From the NCBI RefSeq assembly GCF_019351405.1, contig NZ_JAHWZX010000008.1:1-64000 (forward strand): a stretch of DNA of 64,000 nt, in the 5' to 3' direction. A program made the position numbers and the translations under genes. The first letter of the stretch is position 1; each line of letters opens with the position of its first letter. Source of the stretch: Stakelama flava (lineage in GTDB: Bacteria; Pseudomonadota; Alphaproteobacteria; Sphingomonadales; Sphingomonadaceae). The notes below the pieces were generated by a model that was given only the letters and a program-made list of their open reading frames with translations, ran no database searches and was not told the origin of the DNA. This document shows, in pieces, positions 8,695-18,087 of the stretch.

Positions 8695-11481
8695 TCAGAA
8701 GCGGACGCTGGCCCCCGCCAGAAAGCGGCGACCATAGCTTTGATAGTCGATCACTTCCATGTCGTTGGTGCCGTTGATCGTCACGAACGGCTCGTCGGTA
8801 AGATTCTGCCCCTGCAGGAACAGCGACACATTCTGGAACGGGCCGGTCTTGAAATCATACCCGATCTGCGCATCGACGATCGTTTCGTCGCGCGCCCGGC
8901 GACGGACCCGCTGCGCACCGAAGCCCGACAGTTCGCCGACAAAGCTCGAGCGATAACGCACGCTGCCGCGAACGTTGAGTCCCCATTTTTCAAAGAATAT
9001 CGTGCCGTTGGCCACCCATTTCGAATAGCCGGGAATATCTTCGGGATCACTGTCGGGATCAGGGCGGATCTTGGTCTTGGTATAGGAAAGACCGCCGGTC
9101 GCACCAAACCCGTCCAGCGCGCCGACAAGTTCGCCGAACTGCAACGTTCCGGCAAGTTCTGCACCGTAAATCTTTCCGCCATCGCCGTTAATGGGAATCG
9201 TGTTGCGGCCGATCCGCGACACCAGATCATCCTCGCTGATGCCGGTGGGCAGCGGGTAGCCCGAAAAGTCGTAGCTCACCTCCTGGTTGTACACGAAGCT
9301 CTTCAGGTCCTTGTAAAAGGTCTGAATTGCAAGATAGCCGGTATTGCCGAAATATTTTTCGACCGTGAAATCGGCGGAGTTCGATCGGATCGGACGCAGA
9401 TAGGGGTTACCACCGCCACCGGTGAGAATCATCTCCTGCGTGTTATAGCCATAGCCGTTGGCGACGCGCATATCGTCGAGCCGCGGGCGCTGCATCTGGC
9501 GAGCAACCGCCAGACGGAATACCCAGTCAGTCGGCAGGCGCAGCGACAGGTTCAGGCTGGGCAAAACATCGACATAATCCGTTCCGCGGGTAATCGGATT
9601 GAACTCGCTGCCATTATAGATCAGGCCCGAGGACTTCTGCTCGGTAAACACCGCCTGCACGCCAACATTCCCGGTCAGCCGAGCGGCTCCGATCATCTGA
9701 TCGATATCGCCCTGAAGATAGGTGGTCATCACATCTTCGCGAACGCGATAGCCCGAAGCGATGACATCATTGCTGTTATTCGCCACCAGCGAATAAACCC
9801 CGCCGTCAAGCAGGTCGCGCGGATCATAGCTGAGGATCGGCCCCAGACCCAGATAGGTGATGCTGGTGGGGCTGAGCTGATATTGTTCGGGCAGCGTCTC
9901 TTCATTGGCGCCGCTGGCCAGCACAAGGAAATATTGCGTCGGTGTGAGCTGCTTGGTCCGCTTGGTATAGTTCATCCCGAAGCGCACTTTCGAGATCGGA
10001 CTGCCGAAAGTTTCCTTCTCGACCTCGAGGCGATACTGGCTGATCTCGTCGGTGATCTCGCGATCGTTGTAATAACCCGCCTGCTCGGTGTCGCCACCCC
10101 AGCCCAGCGAGTCCGTCAGAAAGATCTGGTTCGGGTCCGAATAATCGAGATTATGGGTAAAGACGGTGCCGGTGCTTCCGGTGGTGAAGCCGATATCGTC
10201 GGTCGCGCCATTGCCAGCGCCGTAGCCGGTGCCGCTATAGCTTTCGAGGACGATCTCTTCACGGTCAGTGCGCGAATAGCTTAGATCGGCCTGCGCGGTC
10301 CAACCGTTGTCGCCTTCCCATTTGGTATTGTAGCCGAATGAATAGAGCTTCGCCTTGCGCTGGAAACTGTCGTTGCGCACCACGCCTTCGACATTGTTGA
10401 ACGTGCCGGAAGTCACTAGACCGTTTTCCACCGTGTCGGCGGTGAGCAGCGATGTGCCGTTCGCGCCGTAACCTAGTGGTAGTTCAATGCCGCGCTTGAT
10501 CTGATCGTCGTTGAAATCGGAATAGAACCCATCGACCGTCATGGTGAGTTGCGGCGTCGGCCGCCATTCCACCGTGCCCTGCAGGCCAAGGCGTTTCAGT
10601 ACCGTCGACGTGACATAGGATTTGGATCCGCCGATTACATCGTTGCCGTCATCGGTCTGGGCATAGCCCCAGCTGTTGAATTCCTGAATCTGATAGGGTT
10701 CGTGCAGATATGCAGCGGCGAACGACACACCAAGCGTGTCGTTGAAGAACTGATCGACATAGGTCGCGTTGACGCGATAGCCCTTGTCATCCGATCCGGC
10801 ATTCAGCTTGCCGATATCGGCATAGGTGCCGCGCGCGCCGATCGACACGACACTCTTGCCGTATTCGAGCGGGCGGATCGTGCGCAGATCGACCGTGCCC
10901 GACAGGCCCTGACCGATCAGCGCGGCGTTGGCGGTTTTGTAGACCAGCACCTGATTGACGACTTCGGAGGGGTATTGGTCATATTCGACCGCGCGATTGT
11001 CGCCGGTCGAGGTCTGTTCGCGGCCGTTGAGGAGCGTGGTCGAGAAATCGGGCGAAAAACCGCGAATTGAAATCTGGTTCGACCGGCCGCTCACGCGCTG
11101 CGAGGTAAGCCCCGGCAGGCGCGCGATCGATTCAGCGATCGAGGCATCGGGCAGCTTGCCAATATCTTCGGCGGTCACTGATTCGACCACCTGATTGCTC
11201 AGCCGCTTTTCGGCCACGGCGCTTTCAAGCGACTGGCGGAAGCCGGTCACCACGATATCGTCGCCGGTCGTTGTGGTTGTCGTCGCAACGCCGTCCTTAG
11301 CCGTCTGCGTCTCGGTATCGCCCTGATCCGAATCGCTTTGCGCCGGATCGGTCTGTTCGCTCGCAGTCGAACCGGTTGCGGTCTGCGCCCAGACGGGTGC
11401 CGCGATGATAAGCGCGAGCGAGCTTGCCCCGACGAGAAATGCTTGTTTTGCGCGGATATCGGAAGCGAAATCACGCTTCAT
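8695..11481 (-). CDS. TonB-dependent receptor, maltodextrin uptake (MalA-like)
   Basis: The 928-residue outer-membrane receptor has a signal peptide ending in PVWAQ, an acidic Thr/Gln-rich N-terminal stretch, and a DDIVVTGF segment that may be the TonB box. The plug domain follows (SIAESIARLPGL, ISIRGFSPDF), then a beta-barrel ending in the outer-membrane signature GASVRF. I chose the ATG at 11481, which has a strong AGGGGAGGAAG ribosome site; an upstream frame extension lacks one. It is the first gene of the operon and sits under the paired LacI-type operators. By gene order it matches Caulobacter MalA, which takes up maltodextrins. Substrate specificity is inferred from neighbours. Confidence 0.93.
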   Translation of the reverse strand: MKRDFASDIRAKQAFLVGASSLALIIAAPVWAQTATGSTASEQTDPAQSDSDQGDTETQTAKDGVATTTTTTGDDIVVTGFRQSLESAVAEKRLSNQVVESVTAEDIGKLPDASIAESIARLPGLTSQRVSGRSNQISIRGFSPDFSTTLLNGREQTSTGDNRAVEYDQYPSEVVNQVLVYKTANAALIGQGLSGTVDLRTIRPLEYGKSVVSIGARGTYADIGKLNAGSDDKGYRVNATYVDQFFNDTLGVSFAAAYLHEPYQIQEFNSWGYAQTDDGNDVIGGSKSYVTSTVLKRLGLQGTVEWRPTPQLTMTVDGFYSDFNDDQIKRGIELPLGYGANGTSLLTADTVENGLVTSGTFNNVEGVVRNDSFQRKAKLYSFGYNTKWEGDNGWTAQADLSYSRTDREEIVLESYSGTGYGAGNGATDDIGFTTGSTGTVFTHNLDYSDPNQIFLTDSLGWGGDTEQAGYYNDREITDEISQYRLEVEKETFGSPISKVRFGMNYTKRTKQLTPTQYFLVLASGANEETLPEQYQLSPTSITYLGLGPILSYDPRDLLDGGVYSLVANNSNDVIASGYRVREDVMTTYLQGDIDQMIGAARLTGNVGVQAVFTEQKSSGLIYNGSEFNPITRGTDYVDVLPSLNLSLRLPTDWVFRLAVARQMQRPRLDDMRVANGYGYNTQEMILTGGGGNPYLRPIRSNSADFTVEKYFGNTGYLAIQTFYKDLKSFVYNQEVSYDFSGYPLPTGISEDDLVSRIGRNTIPINGDGGKIYGAELAGTLQFGELVGALDGFGATGGLSYTKTKIRPDPDSDPEDIPGYSKWVANGTIFFEKWGLNVRGSVRYRSSFVGELSGFGAQRVRRRARDETIVDAQIGYDFKTGPFQNVSLFLQGQNLTDEPFVTINGTNDMEVIDYQSYGRRFLAGASVRF

Positions 11482-11566
11482 AAACTTCCTCCCCTTTGGC
11501 TCCCCCGCCTGTCGCGAGTGGATTAATCTGTTTATGTCGCCGTGAAGCGACGCCCAGCGCTTTACG

Positions 11567-11596
11567 TGCAATCGATTACGCATACAATCGATTGCA
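11567..11596. promoter_or_regulatory. Tandem LacI-type operators upstream of the maltodextrin operon
   Basis: Two CG-centred palindromes, TGCAATCGATTACG (11567-11580) and TACAATCGATTGCA (11583-11596), lie 16 bp apart centre to centre. Their outer arms TGCAATCGATT and AATCGATTGCA form a perfect 11-bp inverted repeat. A central CG flanked by AAT/ATT is typical of LacI-family sites. They lie about 86-115 bp before the receptor start codon, and the operon's last gene encodes a LacI protein. Autoregulated repression is the simplest reading. Promoter elements could not be assigned confidently. Confidence 0.75.
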
Positions 11597-11645
11597 CGAA
11601 TTTTTTTGATTCGTCACGGGACGTCGTTTTGCGCCTCGCGCCGCA

Positions 11646-12728
11646 TCAGGCGAGGCCAAGCACGTGGATGAGGCCGAGGCTGATACCGCCGAGAACGAGT
11701 AGCGACAGCACGACCGCGGCGGTGACCCGGCCCCCGGCATGCGCGACCGTCCGGATATCCACGCCGAGGCCGAGCGCTGCCATCGACACCACGGTGAGCA
11801 GCGTCGCGATCCGGTTCGCGGGGGCGAGTGCGGCGTTGGGAATCAGGTCCATCGAACGCAAGGCCACGAGGATGAGAAACCCGCTAATGAACCAGGGCAC
11901 GAAATGATGGATCGGGGGGTGCCCCCACGCCGGACGCTCTCCAGTCGTGACTTGGGGCAACGGCTCGTCCGGTTCCTCGCGCAGCTTCGCAGCGACGAGC
12001 GACAGCATGAGGCAGACCGGGCCGAGCATCAGCACCCGGACGAGCTTGACGAGCGTGCCGATCCGCACCGCCGCCGCCCCGGCGGGCGTGGCCGCCGCAA
12101 TCACCTGTGGCACGGCATAAACGGTCAAACCGGCAAGCGCGCCATAGGGAATCGCACCAAGATGCAGCGCGAAACCGAGCACCGGAAGTCCCAGCACCAC
12201 CGCCACACCCAGCACGGCGGTGAACCCGATCGAGGCGGCGACATCATCGCCGTCAGCGCCGATCACCGGCGCGACCGCCGCGATGGCAGAATTGCCGCAG
12301 ATCGAATTCCCGCACGCGACCAGCAACGCCATGCGCGGCGGCAGACGCAGCAGCCGTCCGATGGCGAAACTGGCCATGAGCGCGATCATCACCACCCCGG
12401 CGATACCCAGCAAAAGGCCCGGCCCTGCCGCAAATATCGTAGCGCCGCTGACCGTCGCTCCCAGCAGTACCACTGCAAGCTCCAGCAGGAATTTGGCGCT
12501 GAACGCGATCCCCGGAAACCAGCGACGATCGGGCGTCCACAGGCTGCGCAAAAGCGTTCCCGTCACGATTGCGAGTACCAGCGCCTCCAGCCACACCCGA
12601 CCGAACAGCGCCTCTTCGACCCGCTGGAGCGCGAACGCCACGCCGGTCACGGCGATGCACAAGATCAGTCCCGGCAACAGCTTCGTGCCGTTCATCACGC
12701 GGCGAGGGGGCAAGATGGCGTCGGTCAC
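11646..12728 (-). CDS. YeiH-family putative sulfate/anion exporter
   Basis: The 360-residue inner-membrane protein has about ten hydrophobic segments and the family hallmark LLVACGNSICGNSAIAAVAP near residues 135-155. This is the YeiH (UPF0324) family, proposed to export sulfate or related sulfur anions. Translation appears to start at GTG 12728, preceded by AAGGAGACC at a good distance. The next gene upstream, on the same strand, is a LysR regulator, matching the common yeiE-yeiH pairing. The 89-bp gap between them contains a palindrome ATCATATGAT (12790-12799) that could be part of the regulator's site. Substrate is not shown by the sequence. Confidence 0.88.
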   Translation of the reverse strand: MTDAILPPRRVMNGTKLLPGLILCIAVTGVAFALQRVEEALFGRVWLEALVLAIVTGTLLRSLWTPDRRWFPGIAFSAKFLLELAVVLLGATVSGATIFAAGPGLLLGIAGVVMIALMASFAIGRLLRLPPRMALLVACGNSICGNSAIAAVAPVIGADGDDVAASIGFTAVLGVAVVLGLPVLGFALHLGAIPYGALAGLTVYAVPQVIAAATPAGAAAVRIGTLVKLVRVLMLGPVCLMLSLVAAKLREEPDEPLPQVTTGERPAWGHPPIHHFVPWFISGFLILVALRSMDLIPNAALAPANRIATLLTVVSMAALGLGVDIRTVAHAGGRVTAAVVLSLLVLGGISLGLIHVLGLA

Positions 12729-12817
12729 GGTATGGTCTCCTTCACGAAGAAGGAGATGAAGCGTGACAACGCCTTAATCCAACGATCAGATCATATGATT
12801 CCGATCACCTGAACCAA

Positions 12818-13705
12818 TCAATCGGTAATCGATCCCGTCTCGACATCCTGGATCACGTTCAGCAACGCGTCGGCTGCCTTGCTTCGATAGCGCTCCTTCT
12901 GGCGCAGTCCGAAAAACGGCCGTGCGGGCAGGTCGAGCGGCAGGGCGGTAAGCACTTTCGCATCCAGCGCCGACGTCACGACGAGCCGGGAAAGGACGGC
13001 GCAACCGACGCCCGCCCGAACCGCCGCCAGCACCGCCTCGTTCGAAGGCAGCGTCAGCACGATGTTGAGCGCCTGCGGATCGACGCCGCGTTCGCGCAGC
13101 GCCGCTTCCAGCGTCGAACGCGTGCCCGACCCCGGTTCGCGCATGATCCATGGCGCAGCACGAAGCCACGCATCGGTAATCGCATCGGCGCCGGACCGAC
13201 TGACCAGTATCATTTGATCGGATGCGACGGGCCAGTGCGCCAGCGCCGGATCGTCGATATTTCCCTCTATAAAGCCAAGCTCCGCCTCGCCGTCATGCAC
13301 GGCCCGCGCCGCGCCTTCGCTATTGGCAATGGCGACGGACAGTTCGATTGCCGGATAGCGGCGATGAAAGGCGGCAAGCCGTTCGGGCAGCCAGTAGGCG
13401 GCGATCGTCTGGCTGGCGACGAGGCGCAGATGGCCCCGCTTCAGCCCGCCAAATTCGCTTAGCGCGATCTCCGCCTCGGCGGCGCGCGCCAGCACCGTGC
13501 GCGCCTCGCCTAGAAAGAACCGGCCCGCTTCTGTCAGTTCGATACCGCGACCCACCCGGCTGAACAGCTTCGCGTCATGGCGCGCCTCCAGCATCGCGAT
13601 CGCGCCGCTCGCCGCGGATTGGGAAACGCCCAATGCCTCCGCCGCACGCGTGACGTGCTCGCGTTCCGCAACGGCTACGAAGATGCGAAGCTGTTCGAGC
13701 GTCAT
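12818..13705 (-). CDS. LysR-family regulator (YeiE/CysB-like)
   Basis: The 295-residue protein has an N-terminal winged helix (LRIFVAVAEREHVTRAAEAL, then GVSQSAASGAIAMLEA) followed by a type-2 periplasmic-binding-like effector domain (HLRLVASQTIAAYWLP, MREPGSGTRSTLEAAL). This is a standard full-length LysR regulator of the CysL/YeiE subgroup. It reads in the same direction as the YeiH exporter gene 89 bp downstream and probably activates it in response to a sulfur or anion signal. The ligand is unknown. Confidence 0.9.
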   Translation of the reverse strand: MTLEQLRIFVAVAEREHVTRAAEALGVSQSAASGAIAMLEARHDAKLFSRVGRGIELTEAGRFFLGEARTVLARAAEAEIALSEFGGLKRGHLRLVASQTIAAYWLPERLAAFHRRYPAIELSVAIANSEGAARAVHDGEAELGFIEGNIDDPALAHWPVASDQMILVSRSGADAITDAWLRAAPWIMREPGSGTRSTLEAALRERGVDPQALNIVLTLPSNEAVLAAVRAGVGCAVLSRLVVTSALDAKVLTALPLDLPARPFFGLRQKERYRSKAADALLNVIQDVETGSITD

Positions 13706-13766
13706 TCGGCCAGCGTAGCGGATTTCACCCGATTGTCATTACCGGCGGGTGAGCGCCGTTATCTGC

Positions 13767-14732
13767 CTATGGCGCGCTGCCGGGGATCAGGGGATCTGGG
13801 CCGCGCGGAACGATGCCGTGCGGGTTAATATGGGTATGGCTTTCATAATAATGGTGGCGGATGTGGTGAAAATTCACCGTCTCCGCCACGCCGTCGAGCG
13901 CATATAGCCGACGGGTAAAGGCGGCGAGGTTCGGATACTCCGCAATCTGCCGTATGTTGCATTTGAAGTGTACGTAATAAACGGGATCGAACCGGATCAG
14001 CGTGGTCCATAGCCGGATATCGGCCTCGCTCAGCCGGTCGCCGACCAGCCAGCCTTTGCCCGCCAGCCGTTCTTCCAGTTCGTCGAGCATTGCGAACAAG
14101 GGCGCCACCGCCGCGTCATAGGCGCGCTGCGTCGTCGCGAAACCCGCCTTGTACACGCCGTTGTTGACCGCATCGTACACGCGCTGGTTCAGCGCATCGA
14201 TCTCACCGCGATGCGGCGCCGGATACAGGTCGAGATCGTTCGCGCCACACCCGTCGAACGCGCTTCCCAACATGCGCACAAGATCAGCGCTTTCATTGTT
14301 CACGATCGTCGCGCGTTGCGTATCCCACAGTAGCGGCACGGTTACATGGCCCGAATAATCGGCCTTGGCGGCGGTGTATATCTGGTGAAGATACGCTGCG
14401 TTCATCAGCGGGTCGGGCGTGACGCATTCACCGTTTCGAAACGACCAGCCGCCTTCCTTCATCCGCCAATGAACGACGATCAGTTCGATCGTTTGGGTCA
14501 GCCCTTTCAGATGACGAGCGACATTGACACGGTGCGCCCAAGGACAGGCGAGCGAGATATACAGGCGGTATCGGCCCGGTTGCGCCGCGAAGCCGCCCTC
14601 GCCGTGCGGACCGGGCGCGCCGTCGGGCGTCACCCAGTTGCGGAAAACGCTTTCGTCGCGTTCGAACGCGCCGCTTTCGCTGTCGTTATGATCCCATTCG
14701 TCATGCCATTCGCCGTTCTTCAGATAGCCCAT
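13767..14732 (-). CDS. Glutathionyl-hydroquinone reductase (Xi-class GST, YqjG-like)
   Basis: The 321-residue protein carries the Xi-class motif SLACPWAHR with catalytic Cys63, the same position as in E. coli YqjG, and an all-helical C-terminal GST domain (GWLVGDRLSEADIRLWTTLIRFDPVYYVHFKCN). These enzymes reduce glutathionyl-hydroquinones using glutathione, in quinone detoxification and aromatic degradation. I chose the ATG at 14732, which has AGGAGGCGGC just upstream; the frame continues further but without a ribosome site. It stands alone between a LysR gene and the glutaredoxin-MauE gene. Confidence 0.93.
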   Translation of the reverse strand: MGYLKNGEWHDEWDHNDSESGAFERDESVFRNWVTPDGAPGPHGEGGFAAQPGRYRLYISLACPWAHRVNVARHLKGLTQTIELIVVHWRMKEGGWSFRNGECVTPDPLMNAAYLHQIYTAAKADYSGHVTVPLLWDTQRATIVNNESADLVRMLGSAFDGCGANDLDLYPAPHRGEIDALNQRVYDAVNNGVYKAGFATTQRAYDAAVAPLFAMLDELEERLAGKGWLVGDRLSEADIRLWTTLIRFDPVYYVHFKCNIRQIAEYPNLAAFTRRLYALDGVAETVNFHHIRHHYYESHTHINPHGIVPRGPDPLIPGSAP

Positions 14733-14809
14733 GCCGCCTCCTGTCGCGATGCCGCCAACAGCGAACCAGTCCTGCGGCGCGTTCCCGGACCCAAGCAAAT
14801 GTGAAGCGG

Positions 14810-15571
14810 TCAGGTGAAGAGCATCCACAGCCCCATCGCAACCATCATGACATTTTCGGTCAGCGACACAAAGCCGAGCGGCACATTCGATCCGCCGCCG
14901 ACACAGGCGCATTTCAATTCGCGCTTCTGAACATAGACGGCGTAGAAAACCGACACCGCACCGACACCGCCGATGAATAGCGCGATCGGCACCGAAATCC
15001 AGTCGAGCGCATGTGCGATCATCAACACTCCGGCCAGCGCTTCGCCGAATGGGTAGAGATAGGCATAGGGCACCCAGCGCCTGGCAAGCAGGTCATAGCC
15101 CAGAAACATCGTCGCAAAGCCGTCGACATCCTGCAATTTCTGTACGGCAAGCAGGCACATCGAAATCGCGATGAAAAGCTCGACCGCCATCGCCGTGACC
15201 AGCGCGCCGCTGACAAGCCAGCTTACGCCCAGCGCCATTGCCGCCGCCATGCCAAAAATCGCAAGGACCGGCCGGTAGCTGGTGGCTTTGGGATCCTTTA
15301 CCGGCTTGTCGAAAAAGCGGCGAAGATCGTCGTAACCGCCGATACGCTCCCCGCCGACAAAGGTTTGCGGCGTTGTCTTTACGTCGTATTTTTCCTTGAA
15401 AGCATCGGTTTGCGCGCGCGTTTCAAGATGATGGTCGTCTATCCGATAGCCCTGACTTTTCAACAGATGGAGCGTTTTCAGGCCGAACGGGCAGACATGC
15501 TTGTCCATCACCATCCGATACACGCTCGCGATCCTGTCGCCCGTTTTCGCGGCGGCGCTTTTGTCGTTCAT
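14810..15571 (-). CDS. Glutaredoxin-MauE/DoxX-type membrane fusion protein
   Basis: The 253-residue protein joins a short glutaredoxin domain (residues about 15-90; Cys27 in CPFG, then VKTTPQTFVGGERIGGYDDL with the cis-Pro motif) to a four-helix MauE-like membrane domain. The membrane part ends with the motif LKCACVGGGSNVPLG near residue 225. The single active-site cysteine suggests monothiol chemistry. Its start overlaps the CsoR-type repressor stop by 4 bp (ATGA), so the two are co-expressed. MauE/DoxX proteins handle disulfides or reduced sulfur at the membrane. A role in thiol supply during copper or sulfur stress is my inference from the repressor. Confidence 0.85.
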   Translation of the reverse strand: MNDKSAAAKTGDRIASVYRMVMDKHVCPFGLKTLHLLKSQGYRIDDHHLETRAQTDAFKEKYDVKTTPQTFVGGERIGGYDDLRRFFDKPVKDPKATSYRPVLAIFGMAAAMALGVSWLVSGALVTAMAVELFIAISMCLLAVQKLQDVDGFATMFLGYDLLARRWVPYAYLYPFGEALAGVLMIAHALDWISVPIALFIGGVGAVSVFYAVYVQKRELKCACVGGGSNVPLGFVSLTENVMMVAMGLWMLFT

Positions 15572-15840
15572 CGCTTCACCTTTTCGAACAGATCGACCAG
15601 TTCGCCGAACTTGCGCTGTTGTTCGGCAGGGTCGCCGGAGGCGATGGCATCGGCAACGCAATGCGCGGAATGGTCTTTCAGCACCGCGCTTTCGACCTTG
15701 CCCAGCGCGGCCTTAACCGCCTGAACCTGGTGAAGAATGTCAATGCAATACCGGTCTTCCTCCAGCATCTGGGCAAGCCCGCGGACTTGCCCCTCGATCC
15801 GTTTCAGCCGGTTGACGGTTGCCTTGCGTACTTCGTTCAT
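15568..15840 (-). CDS. CsoR-family metal-sensing repressor
   Basis: The 90-residue all-helical protein matches the CsoR/RcnR/FrmR family (VNRLKRIEGQVRGLAQMLEE, then DRYCIDILHQVQAVKAAL). Cys32, His57 and Cys61 are spaced 25 and 4 residues apart, the same as the Cu(I) ligands of Mycobacterium CsoR (Cys36, His61, Cys65). The extra N-terminal histidine used by RcnR for Ni/Co is absent. That favours copper, though persulfide sensing as in CstR cannot be excluded. A matching G/C-tract palindrome is 13 bp upstream of its start. It leads a two-gene operon with the glutaredoxin-MauE fusion. Confidence 0.92.
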   Translation of the reverse strand: MNEVRKATVNRLKRIEGQVRGLAQMLEEDRYCIDILHQVQAVKAALGKVESAVLKDHSAHCVADAIASGDPAEQQRKFGELVDLFEKVKR

Positions 15841-15852
15841 TCGCCGCTCCAG

Positions 15853-15869
15853 ATACCCTTGGGGGGTAT
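15853..15869. promoter_or_regulatory. CsoR-type operator
   Basis: The 17-bp sequence ATACCCTTGGGGGGTAT has perfect 6-bp arms (ATACCC/GGGTAT) around a G/C tract, the known form of CsoR/RcnR operators. It lies between the CsoR-type gene start and the upstream chemoreceptor gene, and overlaps a possible -10 element (TTATAC on the reverse strand). Autorepression of the csoR-like/glutaredoxin-MauE operon is the likely function. Confidence 0.75.
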
Positions 15870-15932
15870 AAATGGAGCGGTGAATGACGAATTACAAGCG
15901 CACGATCATTCCCGGTGCGCGTTCAATGGCGA

Positions 15933-17795
15933 TCAGAACGATGCCCAATCGCCATTGTTCGGCGCCTTGAGCGCGGGAAGCGCGGCGGCGGGAAGCGGCT
16001 TGATCGTTTTCATATCGGGAAGCGCCTTATCGTCGCGCGTTGCAGAGCCGGCCGGCGAACGCCCCGCCACGCGGAACGCGCCGGCGCGTGCGGAAAGCGT
16101 ATCGACTTCCTCATCAAGCCTGCGCGCCGCGGCGGACATTTCCTCGACCATCGCGGCATTGCGCTGGGTCGCCCCGTCCATATCCTCGACCGCCGAGGAT
16201 ACTTCCCCTATCGCCGTCGATTGCGCGTGGTTGTCGCTTGCCAGCGCGTCGAGCAGGCCGGTGACGCCCTGCACATCCTTGGTGATGTTGGCCAGCGCAT
16301 CGTCGACCTTGCGCACCGCATCGACCGCGACTCCCACTTCGGACTGGGTGACGGTCAGTTGTTCGCGAGCGCGCTTCGCCTCTTCCTCCGCACGCATGGC
16401 CAGCGCGGAGACGAGGTCGGCGACGACCGCGAAGCCACGGCCCGCCTCGCCCGCCCGGCCGGCCTCGACCGCGGCGTTCATCGCCAATACGCGCGTCTGG
16501 AACGCGATCTTGTCCAGTCCCTCGATCACCGTATCGATACCTTCGGCGCTTTCGGCGACCCGGCCCATCGCCTGAACCGCCTGATCGACGACGCTGCGTC
16601 CGCTGCCAACGGTGGTCATCGCCTGACCGGCGCGATCGACGGTCTGCGTCGCCGCCGATGCGCTTTGCCGCAGCCGCTGGTTCATCTGGCTGATCGCCGC
16701 CGATGTCTGTTCCAGGCTGGCGGCGTTGTTCTGGGTACGCGCGGCAAGATCATCCGACGCGCTTGCAATCTCGATCGAACCGTTGCGAATTTCGGCGGTG
16801 CCCGCCACGACGGCGCTGATCAGTTCGCACAGGCTGTCCAGCGCGGCGTTGAAATTGGTGCGCAGTGCGGCATAGTCGGCGGGAAATTCTGCATCGATCT
16901 TTGCGGTCAAATCGCCCTGCGCGACGCTGCCCAGATGCGTGCCGAGCGTTTCCACCACCTCTTTCTGTTCGGCGCTCGCGCGAATCTTTTCCGCCTCCGC
17001 CTTTTCCTGCGCCTGCGCATTGTCACGGAATACCAGCACGGTTCGCGCCATCTCCCCCACTTCGTCGCCGCGATCGGTGCCCGCTACCTCTACCCGGTTA
17101 TTGCCGCCGGCCAGATCGCCCATCACGGCGCGAAGCCGCTGTAACGGGCGCGATATGGTTCGGCGCGCGACCGGAATTGCGATGCCCAGCCCAAGCGCGA
17201 CCGCGATCAGGCTGTAGATCAGCAGCATGCGCGCATCGCGGGTCACCCGCGCTTCGATGGCGGCGGTACGCGCATCCCCGGATTCGACGCGTTTATAGGT
17301 GATATCCGAAACCGCGTCTGTGAATTTCTGAAGTTGCGCATCCGCCTGCACCAGCGTCGCGCGCGCCTGCGCGGTGCGGCCCGCATTGGCAAGCACCAGC
17401 ACCTGTTGCGCAAGCCGGTGGGCTTCGTCGAAATAGCCGCGCAGTTCGGGCACGCTCCGATCGAAGGCGGGATCGGTCTTCAGCGCGTCCGAAAGATTGT
17501 TGCCGCCGCGTTCATGCGCTTTTTCAAGCGCCGGTCGCAGCGCCCTGCTCTGCGCCGATCCCGGCTCGAACGCCAGCGATTGCGCGCCGATATATACCAG
17601 CTCGATCGCGCGCCGGTTGGCGCGCGCGATATCGGTCGTTCCCGGCAGCGTGTGATCCACCAATTGCCGGTAATCCTGACTGATTCCCGAAGCGGTGCGG
17701 TTCCCGATCAATGCGATGCCAACCAGCAGCAGGCCGAGAAAAAGCAGCAGCGCCGCCACCTTGGTCGCAATCTTCATGTTCTGGATATGATTCAT
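15933..17795 (-). CDS. Methyl-accepting chemotaxis protein
   Basis: The 620-residue receptor has a first membrane segment (residues about 10-30), a roughly 150-residue periplasmic helical sensor, a second segment near 190-210 (LLIYSLIAVALGLGIAIPVA), a HAMP linker, and a long signalling coiled coil. The signalling tip is recognisable (IAFQTRVLAMNAAVEAGRAG, GRGFAVVADLV). It should feed CheA/CheW, but no other chemotaxis gene lies in this window, so it is an orphan here. The 292-bp gap to the divergent hybrid kinase (17796-18087) must hold promoters for both; I saw no clear motif or extra gene in it. Confidence 0.93.
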   Translation of the reverse strand: MNHIQNMKIATKVAALLLFLGLLLVGIALIGNRTASGISQDYRQLVDHTLPGTTDIARANRRAIELVYIGAQSLAFEPGSAQSRALRPALEKAHERGGNNLSDALKTDPAFDRSVPELRGYFDEAHRLAQQVLVLANAGRTAQARATLVQADAQLQKFTDAVSDITYKRVESGDARTAAIEARVTRDARMLLIYSLIAVALGLGIAIPVARRTISRPLQRLRAVMGDLAGGNNRVEVAGTDRGDEVGEMARTVLVFRDNAQAQEKAEAEKIRASAEQKEVVETLGTHLGSVAQGDLTAKIDAEFPADYAALRTNFNAALDSLCELISAVVAGTAEIRNGSIEIASASDDLAARTQNNAASLEQTSAAISQMNQRLRQSASAATQTVDRAGQAMTTVGSGRSVVDQAVQAMGRVAESAEGIDTVIEGLDKIAFQTRVLAMNAAVEAGRAGEAGRGFAVVADLVSALAMRAEEEAKRAREQLTVTQSEVGVAVDAVRKVDDALANITKDVQGVTGLLDALASDNHAQSTAIGEVSSAVEDMDGATQRNAAMVEEMSAAARRLDEEVDTLSARAGAFRVAGRSPAGSATRDDKALPDMKTIKPLPAAALPALKAPNNGDWASF

Positions 17796-18087
17796 TGGTG
17801 GGCAACCTCGATATATTGCAGGAATATAGCTTGGCGCCTTTATAGAGGGCTTGCGCCCTTATCGGCGCATAAGCCCACGAAATCTCCGTTCCCCGGCCAG
17901 CGTATTGCATGGCGACACCGCGCGATCGCCGTTTACCCTATAATAGCCAAACTGACGCATGATGCCCCGGCGGCGGCAAGGGTGCGGCATGGCGGAGACC
18001 AACATCCGCTGTCGCGCGACCCTGGTCCCGCAAGCATGCAATCGCGTCTAAAAATGGAAAACAGGATAGCTCGCAGTAGTCGGATAG

